64,000 nucleotides of DNA from Pectobacterium brasiliense. Its GTDB lineage: Bacteria; Pseudomonadota; Gammaproteobacteria; Enterobacterales; Enterobacteriaceae. The DNA is taken from contig NZ_JACGFN010000002.1 in assembly GCF_016950255.1 (NCBI RefSeq), positions 186,001-250,000 of the forward strand. Direction: 5' to 3'. The position numbers and the translations under genes are program-made. Below the pieces are notes generated by a model. The model saw only the letters and a program-made list of their open reading frames with translations, made no database searches and had not been told where the DNA came from. Positions 27,350 to 37,992 of this stretch are shown here, piece after piece (the stretch's first letter is position 1; the number at the start of each line of letters is the position of its first letter).

Positions 27350-28369
27350 CTAGCGTCCTCTACCCTGCCGCTGCGTTTTATACAGCAGCACGGCAAAAAG
27401 TGGCGCGCCAAGTAGCGCCGTCAGAATCCCCAGCGGAATTTCCGCTTCACTGAGATTGCGCGCCAGATCGTCCACCAGCACCATAAATCCTCCTCCCAGC
27501 CACAGCGACACCGGCAGCAGGCGACGATGATCGGCCCCCACCAGCCTACGTGCGACATGGGGAATCACCAGCCCAATCCAGCCAATACTGCCGCTGACCG
27601 CCACCTGCGCGGCGACTATCGCGGCACACAAACTCAAAATCAGCCAGCGCAAGGGCTGCACAGCGACACCCAGCGCACGCGCATCCTGCTCGCCCATCGA
27701 CAGCACGTTGATGTGCCAACGCAGCCGCAGCAGCAGTCCGCCCGCAAGGGCTAACGGCACCGCCATGGTCATCAGCGAGTTCCAGTGTGCGGTGGCAAAG
27801 CTGCCCAGCAGCCAGAAAACGATGCTCGGCAGCTTTTCTTCGGTATCCGCCAGATATTGCATCAGGCTGACCAGTGCGCCAAAGAAGCCGCTGAGGATGA
27901 CGCCTGCCAGAATCAGGATCAGCACGTTCTGTTTGCCGAATGCGGCGGCCATCATGAAAATCAGCAAGAGCGCCAGCATGCCGAACGTAAACGCAGACAG
28001 CAGCAAAAGCAGCGGCGTCCAGCTTAATAGAATCGCCAGCGTGCCGCCGAAGGCCGCGCCAGCGGACACGCCGATGATATGCGGATCGACCAGCGGGTTA
28101 CGGAAAACGCCTTGCAGCGTGGCTCCGCTCAGCGCCAGCGCCGCGCCCGCACACCAGGCTAATAACACGCGGGGTAGGCGCACGCTCCACACTACTTGCC
28201 GTTCAATATCACCAAGTAAAGGATTGTTGCCAGACAGTGGCTCGATAAGGATCTGGACGATGCGCCACGGGGATAAGCTAAAACGCCCTATCCCCAATGA
28301 GCACACGGCAATCAACAGCGTGGACACCACCACCGTTAGCAGCGTGATCCGGTAGGTGCGATAACTCAT
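27350..28369 (-). CDS. FecCD-family ABC transporter permease
   Basis: 339 residues with about 10 hydrophobic helices. FecCD hallmarks: RLPRVLLAWCAGAALALSGATLQGVFRNPLVDP, quoted in part as ALSGATLQGVFRNPLVDP, then GVSAGAAFGGTLA, and the coupling loop WIGLVIPHVARRLVG, near the end LARNLSEAEIPLGILTALLG. It forms the dimeric type II importer channel seen in BtuCD and the molybdate importer MolBC. Start overlaps the binding-protein stop by 4 bp (ATGA). Cargo not fixed by sequence. Confidence 0.92.
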   Translation of the reverse strand: MSYRTYRITLLTVVVSTLLIAVCSLGIGRFSLSPWRIVQILIEPLSGNNPLLGDIERQVVWSVRLPRVLLAWCAGAALALSGATLQGVFRNPLVDPHIIGVSAGAAFGGTLAILLSWTPLLLLLSAFTFGMLALLLIFMMAAAFGKQNVLILILAGVILSGFFGALVSLMQYLADTEEKLPSIVFWLLGSFATAHWNSLMTMAVPLALAGGLLLRLRWHINVLSMGEQDARALGVAVQPLRWLILSLCAAIVAAQVAVSGSIGWIGLVIPHVARRLVGADHRRLLPVSLWLGGGFMVLVDDLARNLSEAEIPLGILTALLGAPLFAVLLYKTQRQGRGR

Positions 28370-29430
28370 TGTGCCGCAGAAACTTCCGCACGGTAGTCCA
28401 TACGATAGAATCGTTGGTAATACGCATCAGCGGCTTTTTGCATATCGATATCGCTGAAGCGTTCAGGGTACAGCTTTTTCGCCATCCACAGTTCGCCAAT
28501 CGCTAATGCTTCCGGCATCGGATAACCCCAGGCTTTGGCGTATTCCGGCATCAGATACACGCGATGTTGTTTCACCGCCTCAATCGCCTGCCAGGCCGGA
28601 TCGTTAACGATCTGTTTCACGACATCCGGATAGCGATCCTGCACGAAAATTACCTCTGGGTTCCAGGCCAGCACATTTTCAATCGACACCTGTTTGAAGC
28701 CTTTTATCGATGCCGACGCTACATTAAGCGCCCCTGCGTGTGACATCATCAGACCGGTATATTTTCCTGAACCGTAGGTTGTCAGGTCAGGATTAGCCAT
28801 ATACACGCGGATTCGTTTCTCCTCTGGAATAGACGCCAGACGCGCACTCACATTTTGCCGCTGCGTAAACGTATAGTCGATCAGTGCTTGCGCCTGTTTC
28901 TGACGCTCAACCACATCACCAATCAGCCGAATACCTGCCTTAAGCCCTTCGTTATACGCCGCGTTTTCATCACCCATCGTAGGATTGATTTTGTCGGCTT
29001 CTCCCGGCTGATCCTGACGCAGCGAGATCGCCACAACGGGAATCCCCGTTCGCTCAATCTGCGCAATCATTTCTGGCGGTGCATAGTTAGCGACAAAAAC
29101 CACCTGCGGCGACAGCTTCAGCAGGCTTTCAATATTGACCTGCGTGAGATCGCCCGGCATCGGCAAATCCGCCAGACGCGGAGCCAGCCGCACATAATGC
29201 TCGCCCAACTGTTTCTTCCAACTGGAAAGCACACCCACGACGCTCTCTTGTGCATCCAACTGCACCAGCAGGTTTAAGGTTTGATGCTGCAACACCACCA
29301 CGCGATTAACGTGGTCGGGAATCGTTACAGTGCGCCCGAGTTGGTCGGTCACCTGACGCGCCGCCCAGGCGTTAGAAAACACCAAAAACAGCCCGGCAAC
29401 CCACAGCGTGTAGCCAAATTTCTTTATCAT
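28366..29430 (-). CDS. Periplasmic binding protein of the Fec/Btu-type ABC importer
   Basis: About 354 residues from MIKKFGYTLWVAGLFLVFSN; the signal peptide ends AWA-ARQVTDQLGRTVTIPDH. It is a cluster A-II/TroA-like binding protein of the BtuF/FepB group: N lobe VVVLQHQTLNLLVQL with VGVLSSWKK, a long helix linker, C lobe IENVLAWNPEVIFVQD. Such proteins bind siderophores, haem, cobalamin, or oxyanions (MolA). First gene of the four-gene operon; ribosome-binding site AGGATA. Divergent from an LLM flavoenzyme. Confidence 0.9.
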   Translation of the reverse strand: MIKKFGYTLWVAGLFLVFSNAWAARQVTDQLGRTVTIPDHVNRVVVLQHQTLNLLVQLDAQESVVGVLSSWKKQLGEHYVRLAPRLADLPMPGDLTQVNIESLLKLSPQVVFVANYAPPEMIAQIERTGIPVVAISLRQDQPGEADKINPTMGDENAAYNEGLKAGIRLIGDVVERQKQAQALIDYTFTQRQNVSARLASIPEEKRIRVYMANPDLTTYGSGKYTGLMMSHAGALNVASASIKGFKQVSIENVLAWNPEVIFVQDRYPDVVKQIVNDPAWQAIEAVKQHRVYLMPEYAKAWGYPMPEALAIGELWMAKKLYPERFSDIDMQKAADAYYQRFYRMDYRAEVSAAQ

Positions 29431-29740
29431 GTTGGTATCCTGATTTTCGCTATATATAAAATGATACAGCGATAGCGACAAAGAAAATACTGATCTCGCT
29501 CATAATAATATTTAGATACCAACTTTGGGGTAGATCACCCCAGATTGGGTTTTCTGCTAAATAACCCACAGGCGATTTACTCTGCAAAATATTAGTCAGA
29601 TAAACTGAATTATTACGTTAAAAAAATGATATTTATTCTCACTATTAATCGCGTAGAGTGCTTCTATTACTGATCTATATACCCTTGCTGGGTAGGACGA
29701 ATAGGCTAAATATTTGTCTGAATATAAGGATAAGTACCCT
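29431..29740. promoter_or_regulatory. Divergent control region between the ABC operon and the LLM gene
   Basis: 310 bp, AT-rich. Two inverted repeats stand out: GTTGGTATC (29431-29439) with GATACCAAC (29515-29523), perfect 9-bp arms that place the operon's start next to one arm; and TGGGGT/ACCCCA (29526-29542) with a 5-bp spacer. The first could fold in the operon's leader RNA; the second looks like an operator. No gene. Confidence 0.5.
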
Positions 29741-30766
29741 ATGAAGAAGATTGGCTTTTTATCATTCGGCCACTGGGCCCCGTCGCCGCAGTCTGGTACA
29801 CGTTCCGCGGCTGATGCACTACTGCAATCTATCGACCTTGCCGTTGCCGCTGAAGAGTTGGGGGCTGACGGCGCCTATTTCAGGGTGCACCATTTTGCCC
29901 GCCAGTTGGGCTCACCTTTCCCACTGCTGTCCGCGATTGGGGCGAAAACCAAAAGCATTGAGATTGGCACTGGTGTCATTGATATGCGCTACGAAAATCC
30001 GCTGTACATGGCTGAAAACGCCAGCGCCGCCGATCTGATCTCTGGCGGGCGCTTGCAGCTCGGCATCAGCCGTGGTTCGCCAGAACAGGTGATCGATGGC
30101 TGGCGCTATTTTGGCTACCAGCCGACAGAAGGGGAATCGGAAGCGGATATGGCACGGCGTCATACCGAGGTGCTGTTGGATGTACTGCGTGGCGAGGGGT
30201 TTGCAAAACCGAATCCGCAGCCCATGTTCCCTAATCCACCCGGCCTTTTGCGTCTGGAGCCTTATTCTGATGGGTTACGTGAACGAATCTGGTGGGGTGC
30301 AGGATCGAATGCCACGGCAGTATGGGCAGCGAAGCTGGGCATGAACCTGCAAAGCTCCACGCTAAAGGATGACGAAACAGGCGAACCTTTTCATATCCAG
30401 CAGGCACAGCAAATTCGTGCCTATCGAGCCGCCTGGGCTGAGGCTGGACATACGCGCACGCCACATGTCTCCGTCAGCCGGAGTATTTTTGCCCTGATGG
30501 ATCACCGCGATCGCGCCTATTTCGGCGGAAGCAGTAACGATAGTGACAAGGTGGGTTTTCTGGATGAAAACACGCGCGCGATTTTCGGTCGCAGCTATGC
30601 CGCTGAGCCGGACGCACTTATCCAACAGCTAAAACAGGATGAAGCGATCGCCGAAGCGGATACGCTATTGCTCACGGTGCCGAACCAGCTGGGCGTGGAT
30701 TATAATGCGCATGTGATCGAATCGATCCTGAAATATGTTGCCCCTGCGATGGGATGGCGAGCGTAG
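29741..30766 (+). CDS. LLM class flavin-dependent oxidoreductase
   Basis: About 341 residues; start MKKIGFLSFGHWAPSPQSGT with AAGGA 10 bp upstream. A luciferase-like (beta/alpha)8 protein: EELGADGAYFRVHHFARQLG, IGTGVIDMRYENPLYMAENA and LQLGISRGSPEQV are typical of the family (F420- or FMN-dependent; in enterobacteria FMN). The closest pattern is the alkanal monooxygenase-like group (atypical LLM). Substrate unknown. Divergent from the ABC importer, which may mean shared regulation. Confidence 0.88.
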   Translation: MKKIGFLSFGHWAPSPQSGTRSAADALLQSIDLAVAAEELGADGAYFRVHHFARQLGSPFPLLSAIGAKTKSIEIGTGVIDMRYENPLYMAENASAADLISGGRLQLGISRGSPEQVIDGWRYFGYQPTEGESEADMARRHTEVLLDVLRGEGFAKPNPQPMFPNPPGLLRLEPYSDGLRERIWWGAGSNATAVWAAKLGMNLQSSTLKDDETGEPFHIQQAQQIRAYRAAWAEAGHTRTPHVSVSRSIFALMDHRDRAYFGGSSNDSDKVGFLDENTRAIFGRSYAAEPDALIQQLKQDEAIAEADTLLLTVPNQLGVDYNAHVIESILKYVAPAMGWRA

Positions 30767-31123
30767 TCCTGTAGCCTAACGCATTCAAGCCTATCCAATA
30801 GGTGCCAAACCAACGATAACAGCGTCAAAAATCGGGAAGATTGAGAGGCTATTTTCACTCGAATCCTCCCGGTTTTCCCAGTCCCTGAAACGGTTCAACG
30901 CTTTTTAATGCTATTTTGAAAATATAGTTTCTGGACCTCTTGAATTCCCCCCCTCACTCGGCGTAGATTTAGCGCCGATCCCGTCATAACTGGTGTGACT
31001 CTGGTGATGACAACGGGAAAGATTACCCTTCGGTGACATCACCGGCAGCGTAATTATTTCCTTCCATAATAAAACGCACAATCGGGATCGTTGCTGGCGT
31101 GGTTTCTGCTGGAGAATAAATCG
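30767..31123. other. Intergenic leader upstream of a candidate microprotein
   Basis: About 360 bp without a gene. It contains GGTGATG (31003-31009) pairing with CATCACC (31037-31043), with GGG/CCC nested inside, possibly a structured 5' leader for the micro-ORF at 31124. Confidence 0.4.
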
Positions 31124-31198
31124 GTGAAGTATTTTTTTATGGGTATCTCATTCTGTTTAGTCGTTTGGGTGAGTACCTTTATGCTGATGGTAGAATAA
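31124..31198 (+). CDS. Candidate 24-residue single-pass membrane microprotein
   Basis: GTG start with GGAGAAT 9 bp upstream, coding for 24 residues (MKYFFMGISFCLVVWVSTFM, then LMVE) ending TAA. One hydrophobic helix with a basic N-terminus and acidic C-terminus, as in enterobacterial regulatory micro-membrane proteins. A structured region precedes it and a bidirectional terminator follows 60 bp later, which makes a small dedicated transcript plausible. No family is recognised. Chance occurrence cannot be excluded. Confidence 0.4.
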   Translation: MKYFFMGISFCLVVWVSTFMLMVE

Positions 31199-31258
31199 CC
31201 TGTCATTTGCCCGGCAAAGATTTATTCATTGAAGGGCACACACAGATAAAGATAAAAA

Positions 31259-31291
31259 AGGCTGATGGTATTTATACCCTCAGCCTATTTT
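31259..31291. terminator. Bidirectional terminator between the micro-ORF and outO
   Basis: Stem AGGCTGA/TCAGCCT extended by GGTA/TACC across one mismatch, with AAAAAA on the left and ATTTTTAT on the right. It gives a T-run on both strands, so it can end the out operon (minus) and any plus transcript. Confidence 0.85.
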
Positions 31292-31358
31292 TATGCCTGC
31301 CGATCTATGTTCGACTGACGATTGTTCAACCGATGACTCGTATTGCCTTTGTCATGCT

Positions 31359-32204
31359 CTACAGATTGAATCCGTTCATTATCACGCCAAACACACCGCC
31401 CATTGCCAGCCAGGGGCCAAAGGCCAGCGGTTTAGCCGTATCCTCTTTACGCAATCCGCGCCAGACGAGAGTAACAACCAACCCGCTCAGCGCCGCCACC
31501 AGAACCAGGTTCGGCAATGCCTGCCAGCCCAGCCAGGCACCCAGCGCAGCCAGCAACTTAAAATCACCGTACCCCAGCGCCTCTTTGCCCGTTGCGTATT
31601 TGAATACCCAATAAAGCAGCCACAGAGATAAATAACCGGCCATCGCGCCGACTACGGCATCACTCAATGGGACAAATGTCTCCGACAGATTAAACAGCAG
31701 CCCTATCCACAGAAGCGACAGCGTAAGCACATCCGGCAGCAGCAGCGTTTTGATATCAATAACGGTCAGCACCAACAGGAATGACAGCAGAATCAACGCC
31801 CCCCACAGCGCCATACCGGGCAGCCAGAGTAAACCTGCCGTCAGAAAAGCCAGCATGGTGATGACTTCCACTAACGGATATTGCACAGATACTGATTGAT
31901 GACAGCAGCGGGAGCGGCCACGCAGCCATAACCAACTGAATAGCGGGATGTTATCCTTCACCACAATAGCCTGCTGGCAGTGCGGACAAGACGAAGGCGG
32001 CCACCACAGGTTGTAGCGCGTATCAGGATCGGAATCGGCTATGCCCGTTTCAAGCTCGATGTCCTGCCGCCAGCGACGCTCCAGCATAATCGGCAAGCGG
32101 TAAATCACCACGTTCAGAAAACTGCCAACAATCAATCCCAACACGCCCAGCGATCCAAACCACCACGCCGGAAACAGCTGTGCAAATTCCCTTAAATCGT
32201 CCAC
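31359..32204 (-). CDS. outO: Type II secretion prepilin peptidase/N-methyltransferase OutO (GspO)
   Basis: About 281 residues from the GTG at 32202-32204, chosen because AGGGA lies 6 bp upstream; a GTG at 32270 would add 22 residues but lacks a ribosome-binding site. It is an inner-membrane aspartyl protease that cleaves and N-methylates the pseudopilins OutG-K. Visible: GSFLNVVIYRLP, cytoplasmic CPHC pair, catalytic Asp in DIKTLLLPD and in GYGDFK. Oddity: the second Cys pair, usually CxxC after LRGR, reads SRCC, so one Cys is displaced. Last gene of the outC-O operon; 42 bp after outN. Confidence 0.93.
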   Translation of the reverse strand: MDDLREFAQLFPAWWFGSLGVLGLIVGSFLNVVIYRLPIMLERRWRQDIELETGIADSDPDTRYNLWWPPSSCPHCQQAIVVKDNIPLFSWLWLRGRSRCCHQSVSVQYPLVEVITMLAFLTAGLLWLPGMALWGALILLSFLLVLTVIDIKTLLLPDVLTLSLLWIGLLFNLSETFVPLSDAVVGAMAGYLSLWLLYWVFKYATGKEALGYGDFKLLAALGAWLGWQALPNLVLVAALSGLVVTLVWRGLRKEDTAKPLAFGPWLAMGGVFGVIMNGFNL

Positions 32205-32312
32205 GTTAATCCCTGATTGTTGATAAAGAAACGGTATGAATGAGCGGTTTATTTTTGCGTTCGACGACACAGCAATAACAACGAACGTTTTTTCTTACAA
32301 CGATCATGTCTA

Positions 32313-33059
32313 TTACAGCAAGCGCCCTTGAAAATTCAGCGTTCTGGCACCCTGTTCATCGGCTTTACCGGTGGTTGCCAGCAGCTTTTTCATCGTCGCG
32401 GGCAAGTCATTTCCGCTACTCAACCGCCCCGTGAAACGATATTCACCTTTCGGGGTGACGCTGCCTTTGCCAGACAATTGCAGATGTGAGGAGGTCTGCC
32501 GCAGGTTCGCTTCTAGCGCGCCTTGCTGGCAGCGTAACGTGGCCTGAGGCGTAGCGAGCACCAGTCCGCCCAGCGGCGTTTTCACCCGCGCCCCCGGCCA
32601 GGTTATATTGGCATCCAGCGACTGGCAGCCTGAACGGTCTACCGTCGCCTCTTGCAGATTGAGCTGCACGTTTCCTTCTGCGCCGATTGGTACGATAAAA
32701 CGCAGGTGGCTGAATAAATAGCCCGCTGGCACAGAAAGCTGCCATTGATAAAACTGCGGCTGCTGCCAGCCGCGAATGATCCCGCGACCTGCAATGCCTT
32801 CCGGGTTTTTAAACGCGATTTCCAGCGCGGGCATAAAATCCGAGAAGGTGATATTCCAGTGCACATCGTCCAGCGTTAACGTGCGCCAGCTAAACCGTTG
32901 CAGGTTCCCCTGCCATAGCGTTCCGCTGGCCTCTGCAACCACCATTCCAGTTGGCAGCGGCACGGCGGTGAGCAAGCGGGCAGGCGCATAGCTCGCCAAG
33001 AACAGCCCGTAGGCCAGAACCATAGCGATACCTGCGCCAATGCCGGATTTAAGCTTCAT
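32313..33059 (-). CDS. outN: Type II secretion inner-membrane protein OutN (GspN)
   Basis: A 248-residue bitopic protein: one N-terminal membrane helix (GIGAGIAMVLAYGLFLASYA) and a periplasmic beta-rich part with ARLLTAVPLPTGMVVAEASG, GTLWQGNL (a signature of GspN/AsmA-like folds) and three Cys. Non-essential in several type II systems; exact role unknown. Overlaps outM by 11 bp. Confidence 0.92.
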   Translation of the reverse strand: MKLKSGIGAGIAMVLAYGLFLASYAPARLLTAVPLPTGMVVAEASGTLWQGNLQRFSWRTLTLDDVHWNITFSDFMPALEIAFKNPEGIAGRGIIRGWQQPQFYQWQLSVPAGYLFSHLRFIVPIGAEGNVQLNLQEATVDRSGCQSLDANITWPGARVKTPLGGLVLATPQATLRCQQGALEANLRQTSSHLQLSGKGSVTPKGEYRFTGRLSSGNDLPATMKKLLATTGKADEQGARTLNFQGRLL

Positions 33060-33543
33060 CCGCCCGTTCCAGCATCAGTCTGGTAACATCCACCATTCCG
33101 GGGCTTTGCTCGACAGCATTCACATCCAGCGACATCACTTTTACGCCATTTTTCTGTTCCAGTTCGCCAAGCCAACGCAGCAGACTATTAAAATCACTCT
33201 GCCCCAGCGTCACCGATGCCTGACTACCCTGCGGCTGCAAGCGAACAACGCTGAGCCCGTAACGCTTGGTACTTTGCGAAATCAAAATCGGCAGACTGAC
33301 GTCGCGCTGGCTATTGTCCCCCTGCGCCTGATTGCCCTGCGGAATCGATGAGGCCTGTTTCTGCATCCAGTTGACGGTTTGCTGTTCGCGGGAAATCGTA
33401 CGCTCCCACAGATCTTCCCGTTCCTGCCAAGGCTGTAGGATAGCGTAATACACCAGACAGAGCAGAAGCACCGCCGCGCACACGACCATAAGCTGACGCT
33501 CGCGTGGGCTCATCGCCTGCCAGCGTTGCCGTAATTCATTCAT
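33049..33543 (-). CDS. outM: Type II secretion inner-membrane platform protein OutM (GspM)
   Basis: A 164-residue bitopic protein. The N-terminal RWQAMSPRERQLMVVC motif and following helix (AAVLLLCLVYYAIL) are typical of GspM. The periplasmic part is a ferredoxin-like domain after a coiled stretch. It binds OutL and OutC/OutF in the inner-membrane platform. Overlaps outL by 4 bp. Confidence 0.95.
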   Translation of the reverse strand: MNELRQRWQAMSPRERQLMVVCAAVLLLCLVYYAILQPWQEREDLWERTISREQQTVNWMQKQASSIPQGNQAQGDNSQRDVSLPILISQSTKRYGLSVVRLQPQGSQASVTLGQSDFNSLLRWLGELEQKNGVKVMSLDVNAVEQSPGMVDVTRLMLERADEA

Positions 33544-34813
33544 TGCTGGCTCCTTAACGTTAAGCGGCCTTCAACCCGATCGTTTTCCTGCCGCATCTCT
33601 CCCGCCTGTACCTGATAATAAGCGGCAGCCTGCTGCTGAAATTGCTCGAGCTCCTGATATGACGTGCCCTGCAACGCCAGCCGGAATTCACCCGCAGCGC
33701 CGTCGTAAGACAGCGACTGAATTTTGATCGCGCTATTCTGCGTTATGAGTTGCTGTAAGGGGTTCAATTGATCCAGCAGCGCTTTCCCTGTGCCTCCGGC
33801 GGCCGTACGTTGCAGATGCTGCTGCATCTGCGCGCGCGGGTTAACGACATTCGTCTCGGAAGGGAAAATTTGCCGATAGACACGCACGCTTTCCTGTCGC
33901 CAATGTTCAGACTGTTGATAAAGCTGGTAATGCGCCCAGCCGGCATCCGCCACAACCAACAGCAGGTAACAGGCAAACGCGATCCCAACGCCGCGCCACG
34001 GCAGCAGGGTGTTTTGCCAGGCTTTCTCCGGCGCATAGTCGCCTTGTCGCAGATCGACCGAGGCAGGTAAGTGTGCCGTTGCCGCCAGTGTGAAGAGATC
34101 CGTTTCCGGCTGTGCCTTCCACTCGCCCTCTTCCTGCCATTCGTACTGCGACAGCTCACTGCCGACAGATGCAGCGCTGTAGCTGTATATCGCAGGTAGC
34201 GGCATAGACGCTTTCAGCAGGTCACCGCACCAGGAGGACTCTGCCGCCATCGCATGGCCCGTCGGCTGGCGAAATAGCCACATGTCATCATGCTGCAACG
34301 CGCTCCAGCCATCCTGATGTTTCGGTAATACGCGGGCATCAGGCAATAACGTATCGACGCTGAGGCCCAGCGCATCACACTGTGCCAGCCAGCACTGCAT
34401 CCGGTTTTTTTCCACCACGGCAACCGTGCCATCATCGCCATGAATTTCCAGCACGGCAAAATGCAGCTTTTCAATTTCCGTCGCTAGCTGATCTTCCAGC
34501 ATAAACGGCACGACCTGCGTCAGCTGACGCCGAGCCTGTCGGGGCAGCGTCAGGGTATAAAACGTCACGTCAGTGGCCGGAACCAGAACACGGGTAAATG
34601 CCACGGACGGATAGGCCGCTAGCGCCTGACGAACCTGTTCGACGCTGCCGCGTCCCTGACTCAGTAAATTTTCCCCATTAGATGAACGCACCTGCCATTC
34701 GATCTCTCCCAGCTCTTCTACCGGAAGACGAACAATGAGGCACGGATGTCGAGCGACCGTTCCTCGATTTAATGGGACTTTTGCGGCTTTTCGCTTCCAT
34801 TTTCCCGCTATTT

Positions 34814-34817
<4 letters not shown>
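33540..34817 (-). CDS. outL: Type II secretion protein OutL (GspL)
   Basis: A 425-residue bitopic protein. The cytoplasmic actin-like domain (residues 1 to about 265) contains LPRQARRQLTQVVPFMLEDQ, quoted in part, a hallmark segment. One membrane helix (GVGIAFACYLLLVVADAGW) is followed by a periplasmic ferredoxin-like domain ending LTLRSQQ. OutL recruits the OutE ATPase to the membrane and pairs with OutM. Overlaps both neighbours by 4 bp. Confidence 0.95.
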
Positions 34818-36808
<1,991 letters not shown>

Positions 36809-36812
<4 letters not shown>

Positions 36813-37375
36813 CGTTTCTTGCCCTGACTCATCGACGTCACAAATCGTCCGGTGTTATCCACCTGGAGCCAATTCGAGAGCGCTTTGTTTTCAGATTTAA
36901 CGAGCAGACGGAAAGGTGTGATTTCGCCACCGGGCAAAATCAGGATATCGGGATCGTCACCACTCTGCGTTTTATCCACTTTTTTCCCGTCGGCTTGCAG
37001 TAGCTCAAGCCGTAGTGCCTCGGGCAGCGTTGCCGATGCGCTCACCCGATGCGGTTGCCACGGCTGCCACTTGTAGCCCTGCCAGCGATCGCCACTCGGG
37101 ATCGGTATCCCTTCTGATGCAGCGGGTCGCTGGAGTTGATAAAACTGCCAGCGATCGGAATAGATACGAACACCCAGCATGTATTCATTCACCTGGCTGC
37201 TTTCAGCGGCAAACTCTAGCTGCGCCTGAAAACGAGCCAACTGCCAGGCGCTGTCATTCTTGCGCTCGGGAGGAAACGCCATGACGACCATGCTAGCCGC
37301 GATGCCAGCCAGTAACACGACCAGCATCATTTCCAGCAGGGTGAACCCCTGCTGCTTCCTCGTTGACCGCTTCAT
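36809..37375 (-). CDS. outH: Type II secretion minor pseudopilin OutH (GspH)
   Basis: About 188 residues; start at [19 protein letters not shown] (ATG 37373-37375) with AAAGGA upstream; the ORF extends further upstream without support. GspH pattern: FAAESSQVNEYMLGVRIYSD and ALSNWLQVDNTGRF. Links the tip complex to the OutG fibre. Separated from outG by about 110 bp, the widest gap within the operon. Confidence 0.95.
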
Positions 37376-37489
37376 TGCGCTTTTGCCGTCCTTTTCCCGC
37401 CGCCATTGATAGCAACTACCCACAACAGTCATCCACAGGCATCACCCAACAACCATCATCAATAAAGACAAGCGGATCGCCGCATACCT

Positions 37490-37960
37490 TTATTTCTTAT
37501 CAAGATTCCAGTTGCCGATGTCATCTTCCGTTCCCGGCATGCCATCAGGCCCCAGAGAGAAGATATCGAGCTTGCCGTGCTGGCCGGGGTTCAGCAGTTG
37601 ATAGTCCGTGCCCCACGGATCCTGCGGCAGGCGGCGAATATAGCCATCGGCTGGGTAGTTACGCGGTTCCGGCTGTACCGTCGGCTTCGTTACCAGCGCC
37701 TTCAGCCCCTGCTCGGTGGACGGATAGCGGTTGTTATCCAGCTTATACATGTCGAGTGCGCTTTCCAGAGACACAATATCGCTGACGGCTTTTTGCCGAT
37801 CCGCCTTTTCCTTATTCCCCATCAGATTGGGTACCACCAGACTCGCCAGTACGCCGAGAATGACGATGACCACCATAATCTCCAACAGGGTAAAACCACG
37901 CTGACGATTACCGCTCTGACCATAACGATTTTGTCCACAACTACGCTGAGACTGTTGCAT
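37490..37960 (-). CDS. outG: Type II secretion major pseudopilin OutG (GspG)
   Basis: 156 residues. Leader of 21 residues ending RQRG-FTLLEIMVVIVILGVLAS, with Glu at +5. Highly conserved body: LESALDMYKLDNNRYPSTEQ, GYIRRLPQDPWGTDYQLLNP and a Ca-binding loop SLGPDGMPGTEDDIGNW. The N-terminal leader is longer and more Gln/Arg-rich than in many homologues. Polymerises into the periplasmic pseudopilus that pushes folded cargo through OutD. Confidence 0.96.
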   Translation of the reverse strand: MQQSQRSCGQNRYGQSGNRQRGFTLLEIMVVIVILGVLASLVVPNLMGNKEKADRQKAVSDIVSLESALDMYKLDNNRYPSTEQGLKALVTKPTVQPEPRNYPADGYIRRLPQDPWGTDYQLLNPGQHGKLDIFSLGPDGMPGTEDDIGNWNLDKK

Positions 37961-37992
37961 CCTTACTTTCCCTCATTCAATTGTTGGTTCTC

